DNA of 64,000 nt from Thalassobellus sp050294475 (GTDB taxonomy: Bacteria > Bacteroidota > Bacteroidia > Flavobacteriales > Flavobacteriaceae), in NCBI GenBank assembly GCA_050294475.1, contig JBNKOE010000001.1, positions 124,001-188,000 on the forward strand, in the 5' to 3' direction. How positions within the stretch are numbered: position 1 is the stretch's first letter; each line of letters opens with the position of its first letter. The notes below the pieces were generated by a model. That model was not told the DNA's origin, did not search any database, and saw nothing but the letters and a program-made list of their open reading frames with translations. Shown in pieces: positions 33,651-42,547 of this stretch. Both the position numbers and the translations under genes were made by a program.

Positions 33651-36296
33651 TCAATCTACAATCTTGAAACTTATGGTTTGCAAACCCATTGAATTACCTC
33701 CTACCATCACTTCAAACTCTCCTGATTCTACAACTCTTTGCATATTACGATTCCAAATAGCAAGTTCTTCTGGAGTCAAGAGAAACTCTACATGTTCTGT
33801 TTCTCCCTTTTTTATAAATACCCGTTTAAATCCTTTTAGGGTTTTTAAAGGTGTTGTTATGCTACTGTAAACATCATTGATATATAATTGAACCACTTCG
33901 TCTCCATCATAATTACCAGTATTTTTAACATCTACACTAACTTTAACTGTACCATCAGATTTTATTTCTTTTGTGTTTAACGCAAGGTTTGAATACTCAA
34001 ATGTGGTATAGCTCAATCCATAACCAAATGTATAGAGTGGGTTTTCGCTTTCGCTCACATATCTATGAATGGCAGAAGGCTTTTGGTTGTAATAAATAGG
34101 CAATTGTCCAACCGATTTAGGAAACGTAATAGGAAGTCGACCTGCTGGGTTATAATCTCCAAACAAGACATCGGCTACTGCTTTTCCACCCGCTTCACCA
34201 GGAAACCATGCTTCTACAATAGCAGGAATATTATCGTTTATCCAATTGATAGAAAGCGGACGACCATTTAACAACACACAAACAACAGAAGTTCCTGTTT
34301 GCTGAATAGCTTCAATAAGTTGTTTTTGCATACCGTATAAATCGAGCGTAGCTACATCTCTATTTTCTTCTACTAATTCCCTAGATTCACCCAAAACAAC
34401 AATAGCAACATCTGCTTTTTTGGCAATGTTGATGGCTGGTTGAAAATTCACTTTCTTTAAATTCCAACGTAAATGGGCTCTGGCTCCCCAGCCACCTTCC
34501 CACATTTCTATGCGAACTTTATATTTTTTACCTGCTTCAATTTTTTTAGGAGTTGTTACCATATTAGTAGCACCTTTTTTCCAATTATCAATAACCAGTA
34601 CATCATCAATCCACATGCGAATGCCGTCATCAGAACTTAAACCAATCCATCCATCAAACGACGTATCTGATTTAATGAAACCTGTCCAACGAATTGAAAA
34701 ATCATCATCATTTACACCTTCTCCTGGATTCCATGGCCAATCAAATTGCAATTCACTATCTATACGAGTTAAAGCTGGTTTACCTTCTAAATTTCTGTTG
34801 TTAAAATATTCGCCCTTTAATCCATTTTGAGATTCGCCTGGAGTGAATAAATATTTAGATGGAATAATTTGTCCTTTGACTATTAATGGCACACCTTCTT
34901 CGTAAAGAACCTTTGTGTTATCTCCAACAACTTGTTTTACTCCCTCTAAAACTGTAGTTGCCACTTTATTTTTTACCGAATAACCACCTAACCTTGATGC
35001 ATTGGCATTAGGACCTATTACCGCAACGGTTTTTATATCCTTGCTTAATGGCAACATATGGTTTTCGTTTTTTAGCAGAACAATAGATTTATGTCCAGCT
35101 TCTAAAGCGATTTCTTGGTTTTCTTTGGAGTGGAATCGCTCTTTTATAAGATTTTTATCAGTGTACGGATTCTCAAACAACCCCAATGTGAATTTAAGTC
35201 TTAAAACACCTCCAGCTGCTCTATCAATATCAGTCATGGATAATTTTCCATCGTTAACCAGGTCTATAATGGTTTGTTGCCAAAATTCGTTTGAAAAATC
35301 ATAGAATTGCATATCTACGCCAGCCGATACCGCTTGACGAATACTTTCCTTTGGAGAATCTGCTACATAATGCGTGGTTTGAATGTATTTAATAGCTCCT
35401 AAATCGGAAACCACAATGCCTTTAAAACCCCATTCATCACGTAAAACCTCTGTTAACAACCAATGGTTTGCTGCACAAGGAATGCCGTCCAACTCTGAAT
35501 ACGCACACATAGCTCCTAATGCGCCTCCTTTGGTATATACTTTTTCAAATGAGGGTAAAAAATCCTCTCTTGCCGTACGTTCACCAACAATGACTGGCGA
35601 CGAATTGCCTCCAGCTTGTGGATAACTATGTACCGCAAAATGTTTTGGTTCTGAAATGATTGCATTATCAGCAGACAATGTATCTCCTTGAATACCTTGA
35701 ACCATTGCCAAACCCATTTCGCCCGCCAAATACACATCTTCACTCAAGGTTTCTGCAACCCGTCCCCAGCGTGGTTCTCTACCAACCCCAAGTACAGGTC
35801 CTAAGCCAAAATGAACGCCATGGGCTCTTGCCTCGGTTCCTATAACTTTGCCTACTTTTTCCATTAAATTAGTATCCCAAGTAGCGCCTAAACCAATATT
35901 CATTGGAAAAGCGGTACTGCCTTCATCTAAATAGCCATGAAGCATTTCGCACATAATAAGTGCTGGAATGCCCCAACGGTTATTTTTAATGACATCTTTT
36001 TGAAGATCATTAATCATTTTTGCTGAACGTGGATAAATATCATGGATAGCACCAACACCAAGGTTTCCTATTTTTTCATTTGCTTTACTTTTAGAATAAT
36101 CTTCTCCATCCTTAAAAAATTCGCCTTTATACATATCCATTTGGCGCACTTTTTCCTCTAAACTCATTCTGCTTAATAAATCTGAAACCCTCTCTTCTAC
36201 TGGCAATTTTGAATCTTGATAGGGATATTTGCTTTGAGAAAATCCGTGATTTAGCATTCCTATAAAAACAGCTAAAAGTATTATTATCTTTTTCAT
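33651..36296 (-). CDS. GH3 beta-glycosidase with inserted PA14 domain
   Basis: 881 residues, signal peptide about 1-20. Domains: GH3 TIM barrel (about 30-375) with the nucleophile Asp298 in GIVVSDLGAIKY and the KHFAVHS substrate loop; alpha/beta sandwich (about 400-680) interrupted by a PA14 domain (about 465-610, GLKGEYFNNRNLEGKPA ... FDGWIGLSSDDGIRMWID); C-terminal Fn3-like domain (about 780-870). Family members are beta-glucosidases or beta-xylosidases. In an N-glycan operon, release of core beta-1,2-xylose from plant or algal N-glycans is attractive, but a glucosidase is equally possible from sequence. Last gene of the 11-gene operon. Confidence 0.9.
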   Translation of the reverse strand: MKKIIILLAVFIGMLNHGFSQSKYPYQDSKLPVEERVSDLLSRMSLEEKVRQMDMYKGEFFKDGEDYSKSKANEKIGNLGVGAIHDIYPRSAKMINDLQKDVIKNNRWGIPALIMCEMLHGYLDEGSTAFPMNIGLGATWDTNLMEKVGKVIGTEARAHGVHFGLGPVLGVGREPRWGRVAETLSEDVYLAGEMGLAMVQGIQGDTLSADNAIISEPKHFAVHSYPQAGGNSSPVIVGERTAREDFLPSFEKVYTKGGALGAMCAYSELDGIPCAANHWLLTEVLRDEWGFKGIVVSDLGAIKYIQTTHYVADSPKESIRQAVSAGVDMQFYDFSNEFWQQTIIDLVNDGKLSMTDIDRAAGGVLRLKFTLGLFENPYTDKNLIKERFHSKENQEIALEAGHKSIVLLKNENHMLPLSKDIKTVAVIGPNANASRLGGYSVKNKVATTVLEGVKQVVGDNTKVLYEEGVPLIVKGQIIPSKYLFTPGESQNGLKGEYFNNRNLEGKPALTRIDSELQFDWPWNPGEGVNDDDFSIRWTGFIKSDTSFDGWIGLSSDDGIRMWIDDVLVIDNWKKGATNMVTTPKKIEAGKKYKVRIEMWEGGWGARAHLRWNLKKVNFQPAINIAKKADVAIVVLGESRELVEENRDVATLDLYGMQKQLIEAIQQTGTSVVCVLLNGRPLSINWINDNIPAIVEAWFPGEAGGKAVADVLFGDYNPAGRLPITFPKSVGQLPIYYNQKPSAIHRYVSESENPLYTFGYGLSYTTFEYSNLALNTKEIKSDGTVKVSVDVKNTGNYDGDEVVQLYINDVYSSITTPLKTLKGFKRVFIKKGETEHVEFLLTPEELAIWNRNMQRVVESGEFEVMVGGNSMGLQTISFKIVD

Positions 36297-36345
36297 GTGC
36301 TTATTATCAATTGTTTTTCAATGGTCTCATGTAACATCCATATAA

Positions 36346-36362
36346 TCATTTCGCCGTGTGAC
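36346..36362 (-). promoter_or_regulatory. degenerate N-glycan operator before GH3
   Basis: TCATTTCGCCGTGTGAC matches 12 of 17 positions of the consensus and ends 50 nt before the GH3 start, inside the only sizeable gap (97 bp) of the operon. It is nested in a 9-bp inverted repeat, AACATCCAT (36333-36341) / ATGGATGTT (36375-36383). Possibly an internal promoter. Confidence 0.25.
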
Positions 36363-36393
36363 AAAATTTTAGTCATGGATGTTTCATTTATTT

Positions 36394-38637
36394 TTAATTT
36401 TGAATCACTTTTAAGGTTGATCCGTTTACAAGGTCATTATGTGTTATAAAATAACTGTTGTAATCTTTCCCGTTTAATTGAATTTTTTTGATGTTACCAT
36501 TCGAGTTTAATTCTCTTTCGATGACCAATGTTTTATTTTTATAATATTTTGAATCTAATTGAATGGTAATTTTATCAAACATTGGGGCAGTAATAACATA
36601 TTTAGGTTCTCCAGGTACAATTGGATAAATACCCATCATGGAATAAACTAACCAAGCGGACATGGTGCCTGTATCATCATTTCCTGGTAAGCCTGCTGGT
36701 TGATTTGTAAAGTATTGCTTCACCAATTTTTTAACCAATTTTTGACTTCGCCATTCTTCTCCTTTTATATAATTGAACAAATACGGATACGCTATATCGG
36801 GTTCGTTAGCCATATCAAACTGATTGGTATCAAACACTTTTTGTAACTGGTTAATAAAGCCTCCTTTACCTCCCATTAATTTTATAAGTCCTTTTATATC
36901 ATGAGGCACCATAAAGGCATATTGCCATGCGTTACCTTCAATAAAACCAATATTTTCTTCAAAATTCGCTCCAGATAACGGATTAAAAGGTTCATAAAAA
37001 CTACCATCTTCATTTCTTGGATGCAGTAATTTTAAATGTTTGTCGAACAATTTTCTATAAGATATTGAACGGTTTTTAAATCGTATGTAATCTTTTTTAT
37101 TCCCTAAAGCATTGGCTAATAATGCTATTGAATAATCTGAAACATTATACTCTTGAGTGGTTGAAACCGAACCTCTATTTTTTGTGGTTAGATACCCTTT
37201 TTCTATATAATCTTTAAGTCCAGGTCGTAATGGGTTATTTTCTATTTGATCGGCACTTTTCAACATAGCTTTATAGGCGTTTTGCACATCAAAATCTTGA
37301 ATCCCTTTTAGGTAGGTATCTGTAATTACAATACTGGCAGGATCGCCAACCATGGTAAAGGTTTCGGTAGAATTTAATTCCCATTTTGGTAACCACCCAT
37401 TTTCGTCATACATCTCTAACATACTTTTTACCATATCAGATTGTTGTCGTGGATATACCAATGACATAAGCTGATGTAAATTTCTATAAGTATCCCAAAG
37501 CGAAAATACGGTATAACGTGTTCCGTCAGTTTTACCTATTTTACCTGTTTTTATTTCAGGATATTCACTATTAACGTCATTTAAGGTATTGGGATGAATT
37601 AATGTGTGGTAAAGAGCTGTATAGAAAATTGTTTTCTCTTCATCTGTACCGCCTTCAACCATAATTTTAGAAAGTAATGTATTCCAATTGTTATACGTTT
37701 CTTTATAAACATCATCAAACGATTTATTATCCGTTTCCTTTTTTAAGTTTTCTCGTGCATTTTCAATACTCACATAAGAAACTCCTATCTTAACTTCAAC
37801 CGTTTCAGGTTTTTCAAAATTATAAGTGAAATATGACCCTATACTATCGCCTACAACCATTTTTGTTGAATGCTCCATCAATCTGGTTATTCCATTGTAG
37901 GTCATCCATTGAGCTTCAACACCTTTATATGTTGAAGGCTTTTTCCAAACACCAAAATCATCGGCAGGTTTTGAAAACTTAGCAACAAAATAGACTGGAT
38001 AAGCATCTTCTGGACTGTTGTAACAAAAAGAGCCAACACTACGCATGCCTTCAATTTCGGTTGAAGACACAATTTTAACCATAGAACCTTCTTCGTTCGT
38101 TAACCCTAAACCTAGATTAAGTAAAATATTTGATTGCCCTTTTGGAAAGGAAAATTTACTAACACCTACTCGTTTTGATGCGGTAAATTCTGCCCTAATA
38201 TTATACTTGTCAATTTTAGAACTGTAATATCCTGCTCTCGCCAATTCGTAGGAATAGGTAGAACCATATTTTAAATAATTGGTTTCAATGGCTCCAGTTG
38301 TTGGCATTAATAAAATAACTCCCAAATCAGGACATCCCACGCCACTTAAATTAACTTGTGAAAAACCAGTTAAAAACGTGTTTTCATGAACGTATGGATT
38401 GGATAACCACCGACTGTCTTTTTCTAAGGGCAAATTTTGCGAACCTGCTACATTAAACGGACTAATACTTGCCATCCCTCTAGGTGCAATTGGACCAGGA
38501 TATGTTGCTCCAAAATTGGATGTTCCTATAAATGGATTTACATAATCTGCGGGTTGTTGTCCGTAAAAACAAGAATAGCATAGGCATAGCACCAATGCCA
38601 ATTTTATTGATATTCTAGCTTTATGAATTAAACGCAT
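36394..38637 (-). CDS. GH92 exo-alpha-mannosidase (first)
   Basis: 747 residues with a signal peptide (about 1-26) rather than a lipobox-anchored start. GH92 hallmarks: N-terminal YVNPFIGTSNFGATYPGPIAPRGM, the FSLWDTYRNLHQLMSLVYP segment, EGNAWQYAFMVP (Glu is the probable general acid), ANEPD, and GNDDTGTMSAWLVYSMMGIYP with the acidic base/calcium region. These Ca-dependent inverting enzymes remove alpha-1,2/1,3/1,4/1,6-mannose from N-glycans. The two GH92 proteins here differ in the NDD versus NED and MANEPD versus HGNEPSHH segments, so they likely differ in linkage preference. Ends 97 nt before GH3. Confidence 0.93.
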   Translation of the reverse strand: MRLIHKARISIKLALVLCLCYSCFYGQQPADYVNPFIGTSNFGATYPGPIAPRGMASISPFNVAGSQNLPLEKDSRWLSNPYVHENTFLTGFSQVNLSGVGCPDLGVILLMPTTGAIETNYLKYGSTYSYELARAGYYSSKIDKYNIRAEFTASKRVGVSKFSFPKGQSNILLNLGLGLTNEEGSMVKIVSSTEIEGMRSVGSFCYNSPEDAYPVYFVAKFSKPADDFGVWKKPSTYKGVEAQWMTYNGITRLMEHSTKMVVGDSIGSYFTYNFEKPETVEVKIGVSYVSIENARENLKKETDNKSFDDVYKETYNNWNTLLSKIMVEGGTDEEKTIFYTALYHTLIHPNTLNDVNSEYPEIKTGKIGKTDGTRYTVFSLWDTYRNLHQLMSLVYPRQQSDMVKSMLEMYDENGWLPKWELNSTETFTMVGDPASIVITDTYLKGIQDFDVQNAYKAMLKSADQIENNPLRPGLKDYIEKGYLTTKNRGSVSTTQEYNVSDYSIALLANALGNKKDYIRFKNRSISYRKLFDKHLKLLHPRNEDGSFYEPFNPLSGANFEENIGFIEGNAWQYAFMVPHDIKGLIKLMGGKGGFINQLQKVFDTNQFDMANEPDIAYPYLFNYIKGEEWRSQKLVKKLVKQYFTNQPAGLPGNDDTGTMSAWLVYSMMGIYPIVPGEPKYVITAPMFDKITIQLDSKYYKNKTLVIERELNSNGNIKKIQLNGKDYNSYFITHNDLVNGSTLKVIQN

Positions 38638-38649
38638 AAACTCTTTTTT

Positions 38650-40140
38650 CTATCTGATTATTTTATCGATTTTCAATGTCCAAGCTTCTTTGCAGGGTAA
38701 ATTATTTCTTAATTCCTCTGGAATAACGACTTTAAAGCCATTGTTTAATTTTGTCCACTTTAATCTCTTTTTAGAACCAATCATTGTGATTTTAGTTCCT
38801 CTTTTAGGATTAATTGATTTTACAACCACCTCAGAAGGTATCTTATTTTCACCGTCTTTTGCCAAATAAAACAAGAATACATTTCCTTCTTTATTTTGTG
38901 TCATGCAAATGTTGTTTTCTTTAAATGGCTCTATAGGTTTTGTGTTGTATATGGCACTTCCATTTACTTTCATCCAATCTCCATATTCTGCCAATAAATC
39001 ATAAGCACCTTGTTGCCATTCGCCATTTGGTCCAGGAGCTACGTTTAGCAATAAATTACCTCCTTTAGCGACAATATCAATAAGCATATGAATGCCTTGT
39101 CTTCCTGTTAAATACTTAGCATCTGGCGTGTAAGACCATCCGCCACCAGAAGTAATACAAGATTCCCAAGGATATGGTAACGTTTTTTCGGGCACACGGT
39201 TCTCTGGTGTTAAATAGTTTTGGTTTTTGCCATGAACTGCCCTGTCAACCACAATTAGTCCAGGTTGTTTTTGGCGCGCTTCTACCACCAAATCGTCCAT
39301 TTTGATGTCTTGGTCAACCACTCTGTGTTTTATAAATCCATCACCAGATGTGTTCTCAGCAAATTTTTCATCATAACTTTGTTTAATATTTAGACTATCT
39401 CTTTCTCTTACCCAGCCACCATCTAACCATAAGATGTTTACTTTACCATAATCTGTAAGCAATTCCAAAATCTGATTATGTGTGAAGTCTACATATTTTT
39501 GCCATTTTTTTGGATACAGTTTTGGATCATAATTCACATTTCTATCAAAAGGTGGAAAATAAGGATCCCAGTAATTTTCGTTATGCCAATCGGGCTTAGA
39601 AAAATAAGCACCAATCCATAAATTCTCATTTCTAAAAGCATTAAAAACTTCTTTTGCAATATTTGCTTTAGGATTAGAACTAAAAGGACATTCAGGATCT
39701 GTTACTTTATAATCTGAATACTTAGTATCAAACATATTGAATCCATCATGGTGTTTTGTTGTGAATACCATATACTTCATTCCTGCATATTTAGCGGCTT
39801 TTGCCCATTTTTCAGGATTGAATTTTGTTGGATTAAAGGTCTTTTTTAACCCTTCATATTCCTTTTTGTATTCGTAATAGTTTTCAGGATTGCTTCCCTT
39901 TTTACGCTCACACCAACCATAATCTTCAGGACATAATGACCAAGATTCCACAATTCCCCATTGACTATAAGTTCCCCAATGCATTAATAACCCGAATTTT
40001 TTGCCTTGCCATTCATCTAAGTTTTTCAATACTAATGGATCTGTTTCTGGTACATATCGTTCGTCTTCATAAATGGCTTGCGAAAACAATTTAATTGAAC
40101 ATAAAATTGCAATGACGGCTATTCTCTTCTTTATTTTCAT
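38650..40140 (-). CDS. GH29 alpha-L-fucosidase (operon member)
   Basis: 496 residues with a signal peptide (about 1-20). GH29 features: FGLLMHWGTYSQWG (49-62), FTTKHHDGFNMFD (126-138) and nucleophile Asp240 in NILWLDGGW; the chain ends in a small beta-sandwich. Removes alpha-L-fucose, here probably core (alpha-1,6 or alpha-1,3) or antennary fucose of N-glycans. The gap to the next upstream gene (GH20) is 29 nt and to GH92 12 nt. It is one of three GH29 proteins in the window, each of a different subtype. Confidence 0.92.
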   Translation of the reverse strand: MKIKKRIAVIAILCSIKLFSQAIYEDERYVPETDPLVLKNLDEWQGKKFGLLMHWGTYSQWGIVESWSLCPEDYGWCERKKGSNPENYYEYKKEYEGLKKTFNPTKFNPEKWAKAAKYAGMKYMVFTTKHHDGFNMFDTKYSDYKVTDPECPFSSNPKANIAKEVFNAFRNENLWIGAYFSKPDWHNENYWDPYFPPFDRNVNYDPKLYPKKWQKYVDFTHNQILELLTDYGKVNILWLDGGWVRERDSLNIKQSYDEKFAENTSGDGFIKHRVVDQDIKMDDLVVEARQKQPGLIVVDRAVHGKNQNYLTPENRVPEKTLPYPWESCITSGGGWSYTPDAKYLTGRQGIHMLIDIVAKGGNLLLNVAPGPNGEWQQGAYDLLAEYGDWMKVNGSAIYNTKPIEPFKENNICMTQNKEGNVFLFYLAKDGENKIPSEVVVKSINPKRGTKITMIGSKKRLKWTKLNNGFKVVIPEELRNNLPCKEAWTLKIDKIIR

Positions 40141-40169
40141 TTTTTATGGTTTTTATATTACTCCCATTG

Positions 40170-42542
40170 TTAATCAATTAATATTTCATCAACAAACAAC
40201 CAAGCATTACCTCCACTTGGAGTCGTCTTTAAATTAGTTGCCATCACTTTTACAAACTTTGCTTTTACAGAGTCAAAATCAATCTTAAAATCTTTTAACT
40301 CAGCGTTTGAATTGATTGCAAATGGACGTTCAATATCTCCAACTTCTTTATAACTTTCTCCATCTTCTGAAACATATACTTTTACAGATGTTGGGAAATA
40401 AATACCCGACCCTTGATTTTCTATCGTACCAACAGTTACTTGATGTATCGTTTGTTCTTTTTCTAAATCTATAACAACTCCCATGTCACCTACCAACCAT
40501 GCTTGCCATTGACCGTCATGAAAATTTTTGGTTCCACGTATTGTATTTACCATTCCAAAAGCACCAGCTCCTTTATACTCGTCACTGTATGGTGTTAAAT
40601 AAGTAACCTTATGAGCTACCGCTTTATGAAATTTGATAGTATCTGTAAAAACTTTACCAACTGGTTTATTGCTTTTAAACAAAGACGCTTTAACTATAGT
40701 TGTCTCTTTAAGTGCTATGGAATCTGTGTATTTTGTGGCGGTTTCATCCATAGATTTATCACCTAAAACATAACGAATATCTGGGTTTGTAAATTCGTTT
40801 TTTAACGATATATAAACAGCTTTCTTATCTAAATCTACACTGACTTTAGAGGTTATTAAATACATGCTTTTAGCGTAGTTGATATCCAAATAATCATAGC
40901 GTTTGAACATAGTTTCAATTCTTGAAGAAAAATTATCCCAATCGTGTGATTCTTTTGGCCCCCATAAGGCTTCTGACATGGCAACCAATCTTGGAAAAAT
41001 CATATATTCAGACTTTTCTGTTGTTGTTATATATTCAGACCAAAGATTTGCTTGACCACCTAAGACATATGTTGCCTCTTCAGGCGTCATCGTCTCTACA
41101 ACAGGATCAAATTGATAAACTTTACTTATGGGGGTATACCCTCCAATAGCTAAAGGTTCTTCATTTTCTGGACCTTGATAATGATCAAAATAACAATGTG
41201 TTCCAGGTGTCATAATCACATCATGTTCTTGTTTTGCTGCCTCAATTCCTCCTTGAGTCCCTCTCCAGCTCATTACGGTTGCTTGAGGCGCTAAACCTCC
41301 TTCTAGAATTTCATCCCAACCTATTATTTTTTTACCTTTTGAATTGACGAATTTCTCTATTCGTTCTATAAAATAGCTTTGCAGTTCATGCTCGTCTTTA
41401 AGACCTTCATCTTTGATTCTTTTTTGACAATTAGGACAGATTTTCCAATGAGGCTTTATGGCTTCATCACCGCCAATGTGAATATATTTTGATGGAAATA
41501 ATGGTAAAACTTCAGTTAATACATCTTCTAAAAACGTGAATGTGTCTTCCTTTCCTGCACAATAAATGTCTTTAAACACCCCCCATGATTCTTGAACAAT
41601 TTTTATCTGTCCATTTTCTTGTAGTTCTTTAGAAGTTTCAGACATCATACCATTCGGCACCTCAGTTGGTTCCTCTGGGAAACAACTTAAATAAGGGTAG
41701 GCAGCAATAGCTGCACTACTGTGACCTGGTAATTCAATTTCTGGAATAATTGTCACATTCCTTTTTGCAGCGTAAGCAACGATGTCTTTTATTTGCTCTT
41801 GAGTATAGAATCCTCCTTCTCTTTTGTTGTCATTTTCGCTTCCTGGATAATGCCCTACGATTGTTCCATTTCTGTAAGCTCCAACATCTGTTAATTTTGG
41901 ATATTTCTTAATTTCAATACGCCAGCCTTGGTCATCAACTAAATGCAAATGCAAAACATTCATTTTAAGCATTTCCAATCGATCTATAGTTTTCTTTACA
42001 TAATCAACATTAAAAAAGTGACGTGACACATCCAACATCAGTCCCCGGTATTGAAAACGTGGCTTATCTTTAATGGTTAGATTAGGGATAATCCACTCTG
42101 TATTAATAACAACATCTTTGCTTTCAATATCAACTGGGAGTAATTGTCGAATAGTTTCCAATCCATAAATAAAACCTGCATTATCTTTAGCTGTAATGGT
42201 GACGTTTTCGTTATTTACATCTAGTTTGTATGCTTCGTTTTCAAAACTATCATCAACTTTAAATTGTACATAATTGCTTTTTGGAACTACATCTGAAACT
42301 TCAGGTTTCCATCCTGCAGCCTTTTCAAATTTGTTTATTAATGCATTAGAAATTTCCTTTTGAAAATCGTTGTTTACTACAAACTTGGTGTTCTCTGAAA
42401 ACTCAAATACGCCATCTGAAAGTAATAACTCTGCTGGTTTAGGAATTATTTGTATATCCTTTTCTGTAAACACTTTTTGCTTCGCACAGGAACAAAAAAC
42501 GGCAACTACTATTAGTGCTAAAATTTGTTTTAATGACTTCAT
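40170..42542 (-). CDS. GH20 beta-N-acetylhexosaminidase, lipoprotein
   Basis: 790 residues, lipoprotein signal (VVAVFCSC-A). Domains: GH20b N-terminal domain (about 25-155), GH20 TIM barrel (about 160-525) with the catalytic Asp359-Glu360 pair in YIHIGGDEAIKPHW, a chitobiase-like C-terminal domain (about 545-640), and an F5/8-type carbohydrate-binding domain (about 650-790, GMVNTIRGTKNFHDGQWQAW). It removes beta-linked GlcNAc from antennae after galactose has been taken off. The lipid anchor suggests action at the cell surface or periplasmic membrane face. Confidence 0.94.
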   Translation of the reverse strand: MKSLKQILALIVVAVFCSCAKQKVFTEKDIQIIPKPAELLLSDGVFEFSENTKFVVNNDFQKEISNALINKFEKAAGWKPEVSDVVPKSNYVQFKVDDSFENEAYKLDVNNENVTITAKDNAGFIYGLETIRQLLPVDIESKDVVINTEWIIPNLTIKDKPRFQYRGLMLDVSRHFFNVDYVKKTIDRLEMLKMNVLHLHLVDDQGWRIEIKKYPKLTDVGAYRNGTIVGHYPGSENDNKREGGFYTQEQIKDIVAYAAKRNVTIIPEIELPGHSSAAIAAYPYLSCFPEEPTEVPNGMMSETSKELQENGQIKIVQESWGVFKDIYCAGKEDTFTFLEDVLTEVLPLFPSKYIHIGGDEAIKPHWKICPNCQKRIKDEGLKDEHELQSYFIERIEKFVNSKGKKIIGWDEILEGGLAPQATVMSWRGTQGGIEAAKQEHDVIMTPGTHCYFDHYQGPENEEPLAIGGYTPISKVYQFDPVVETMTPEEATYVLGGQANLWSEYITTTEKSEYMIFPRLVAMSEALWGPKESHDWDNFSSRIETMFKRYDYLDINYAKSMYLITSKVSVDLDKKAVYISLKNEFTNPDIRYVLGDKSMDETATKYTDSIALKETTIVKASLFKSNKPVGKVFTDTIKFHKAVAHKVTYLTPYSDEYKGAGAFGMVNTIRGTKNFHDGQWQAWLVGDMGVVIDLEKEQTIHQVTVGTIENQGSGIYFPTSVKVYVSEDGESYKEVGDIERPFAINSNAELKDFKIDFDSVKAKFVKVMATNLKTTPSGGNAWLFVDEILID

Positions 42543-42547
42543 TTAAT

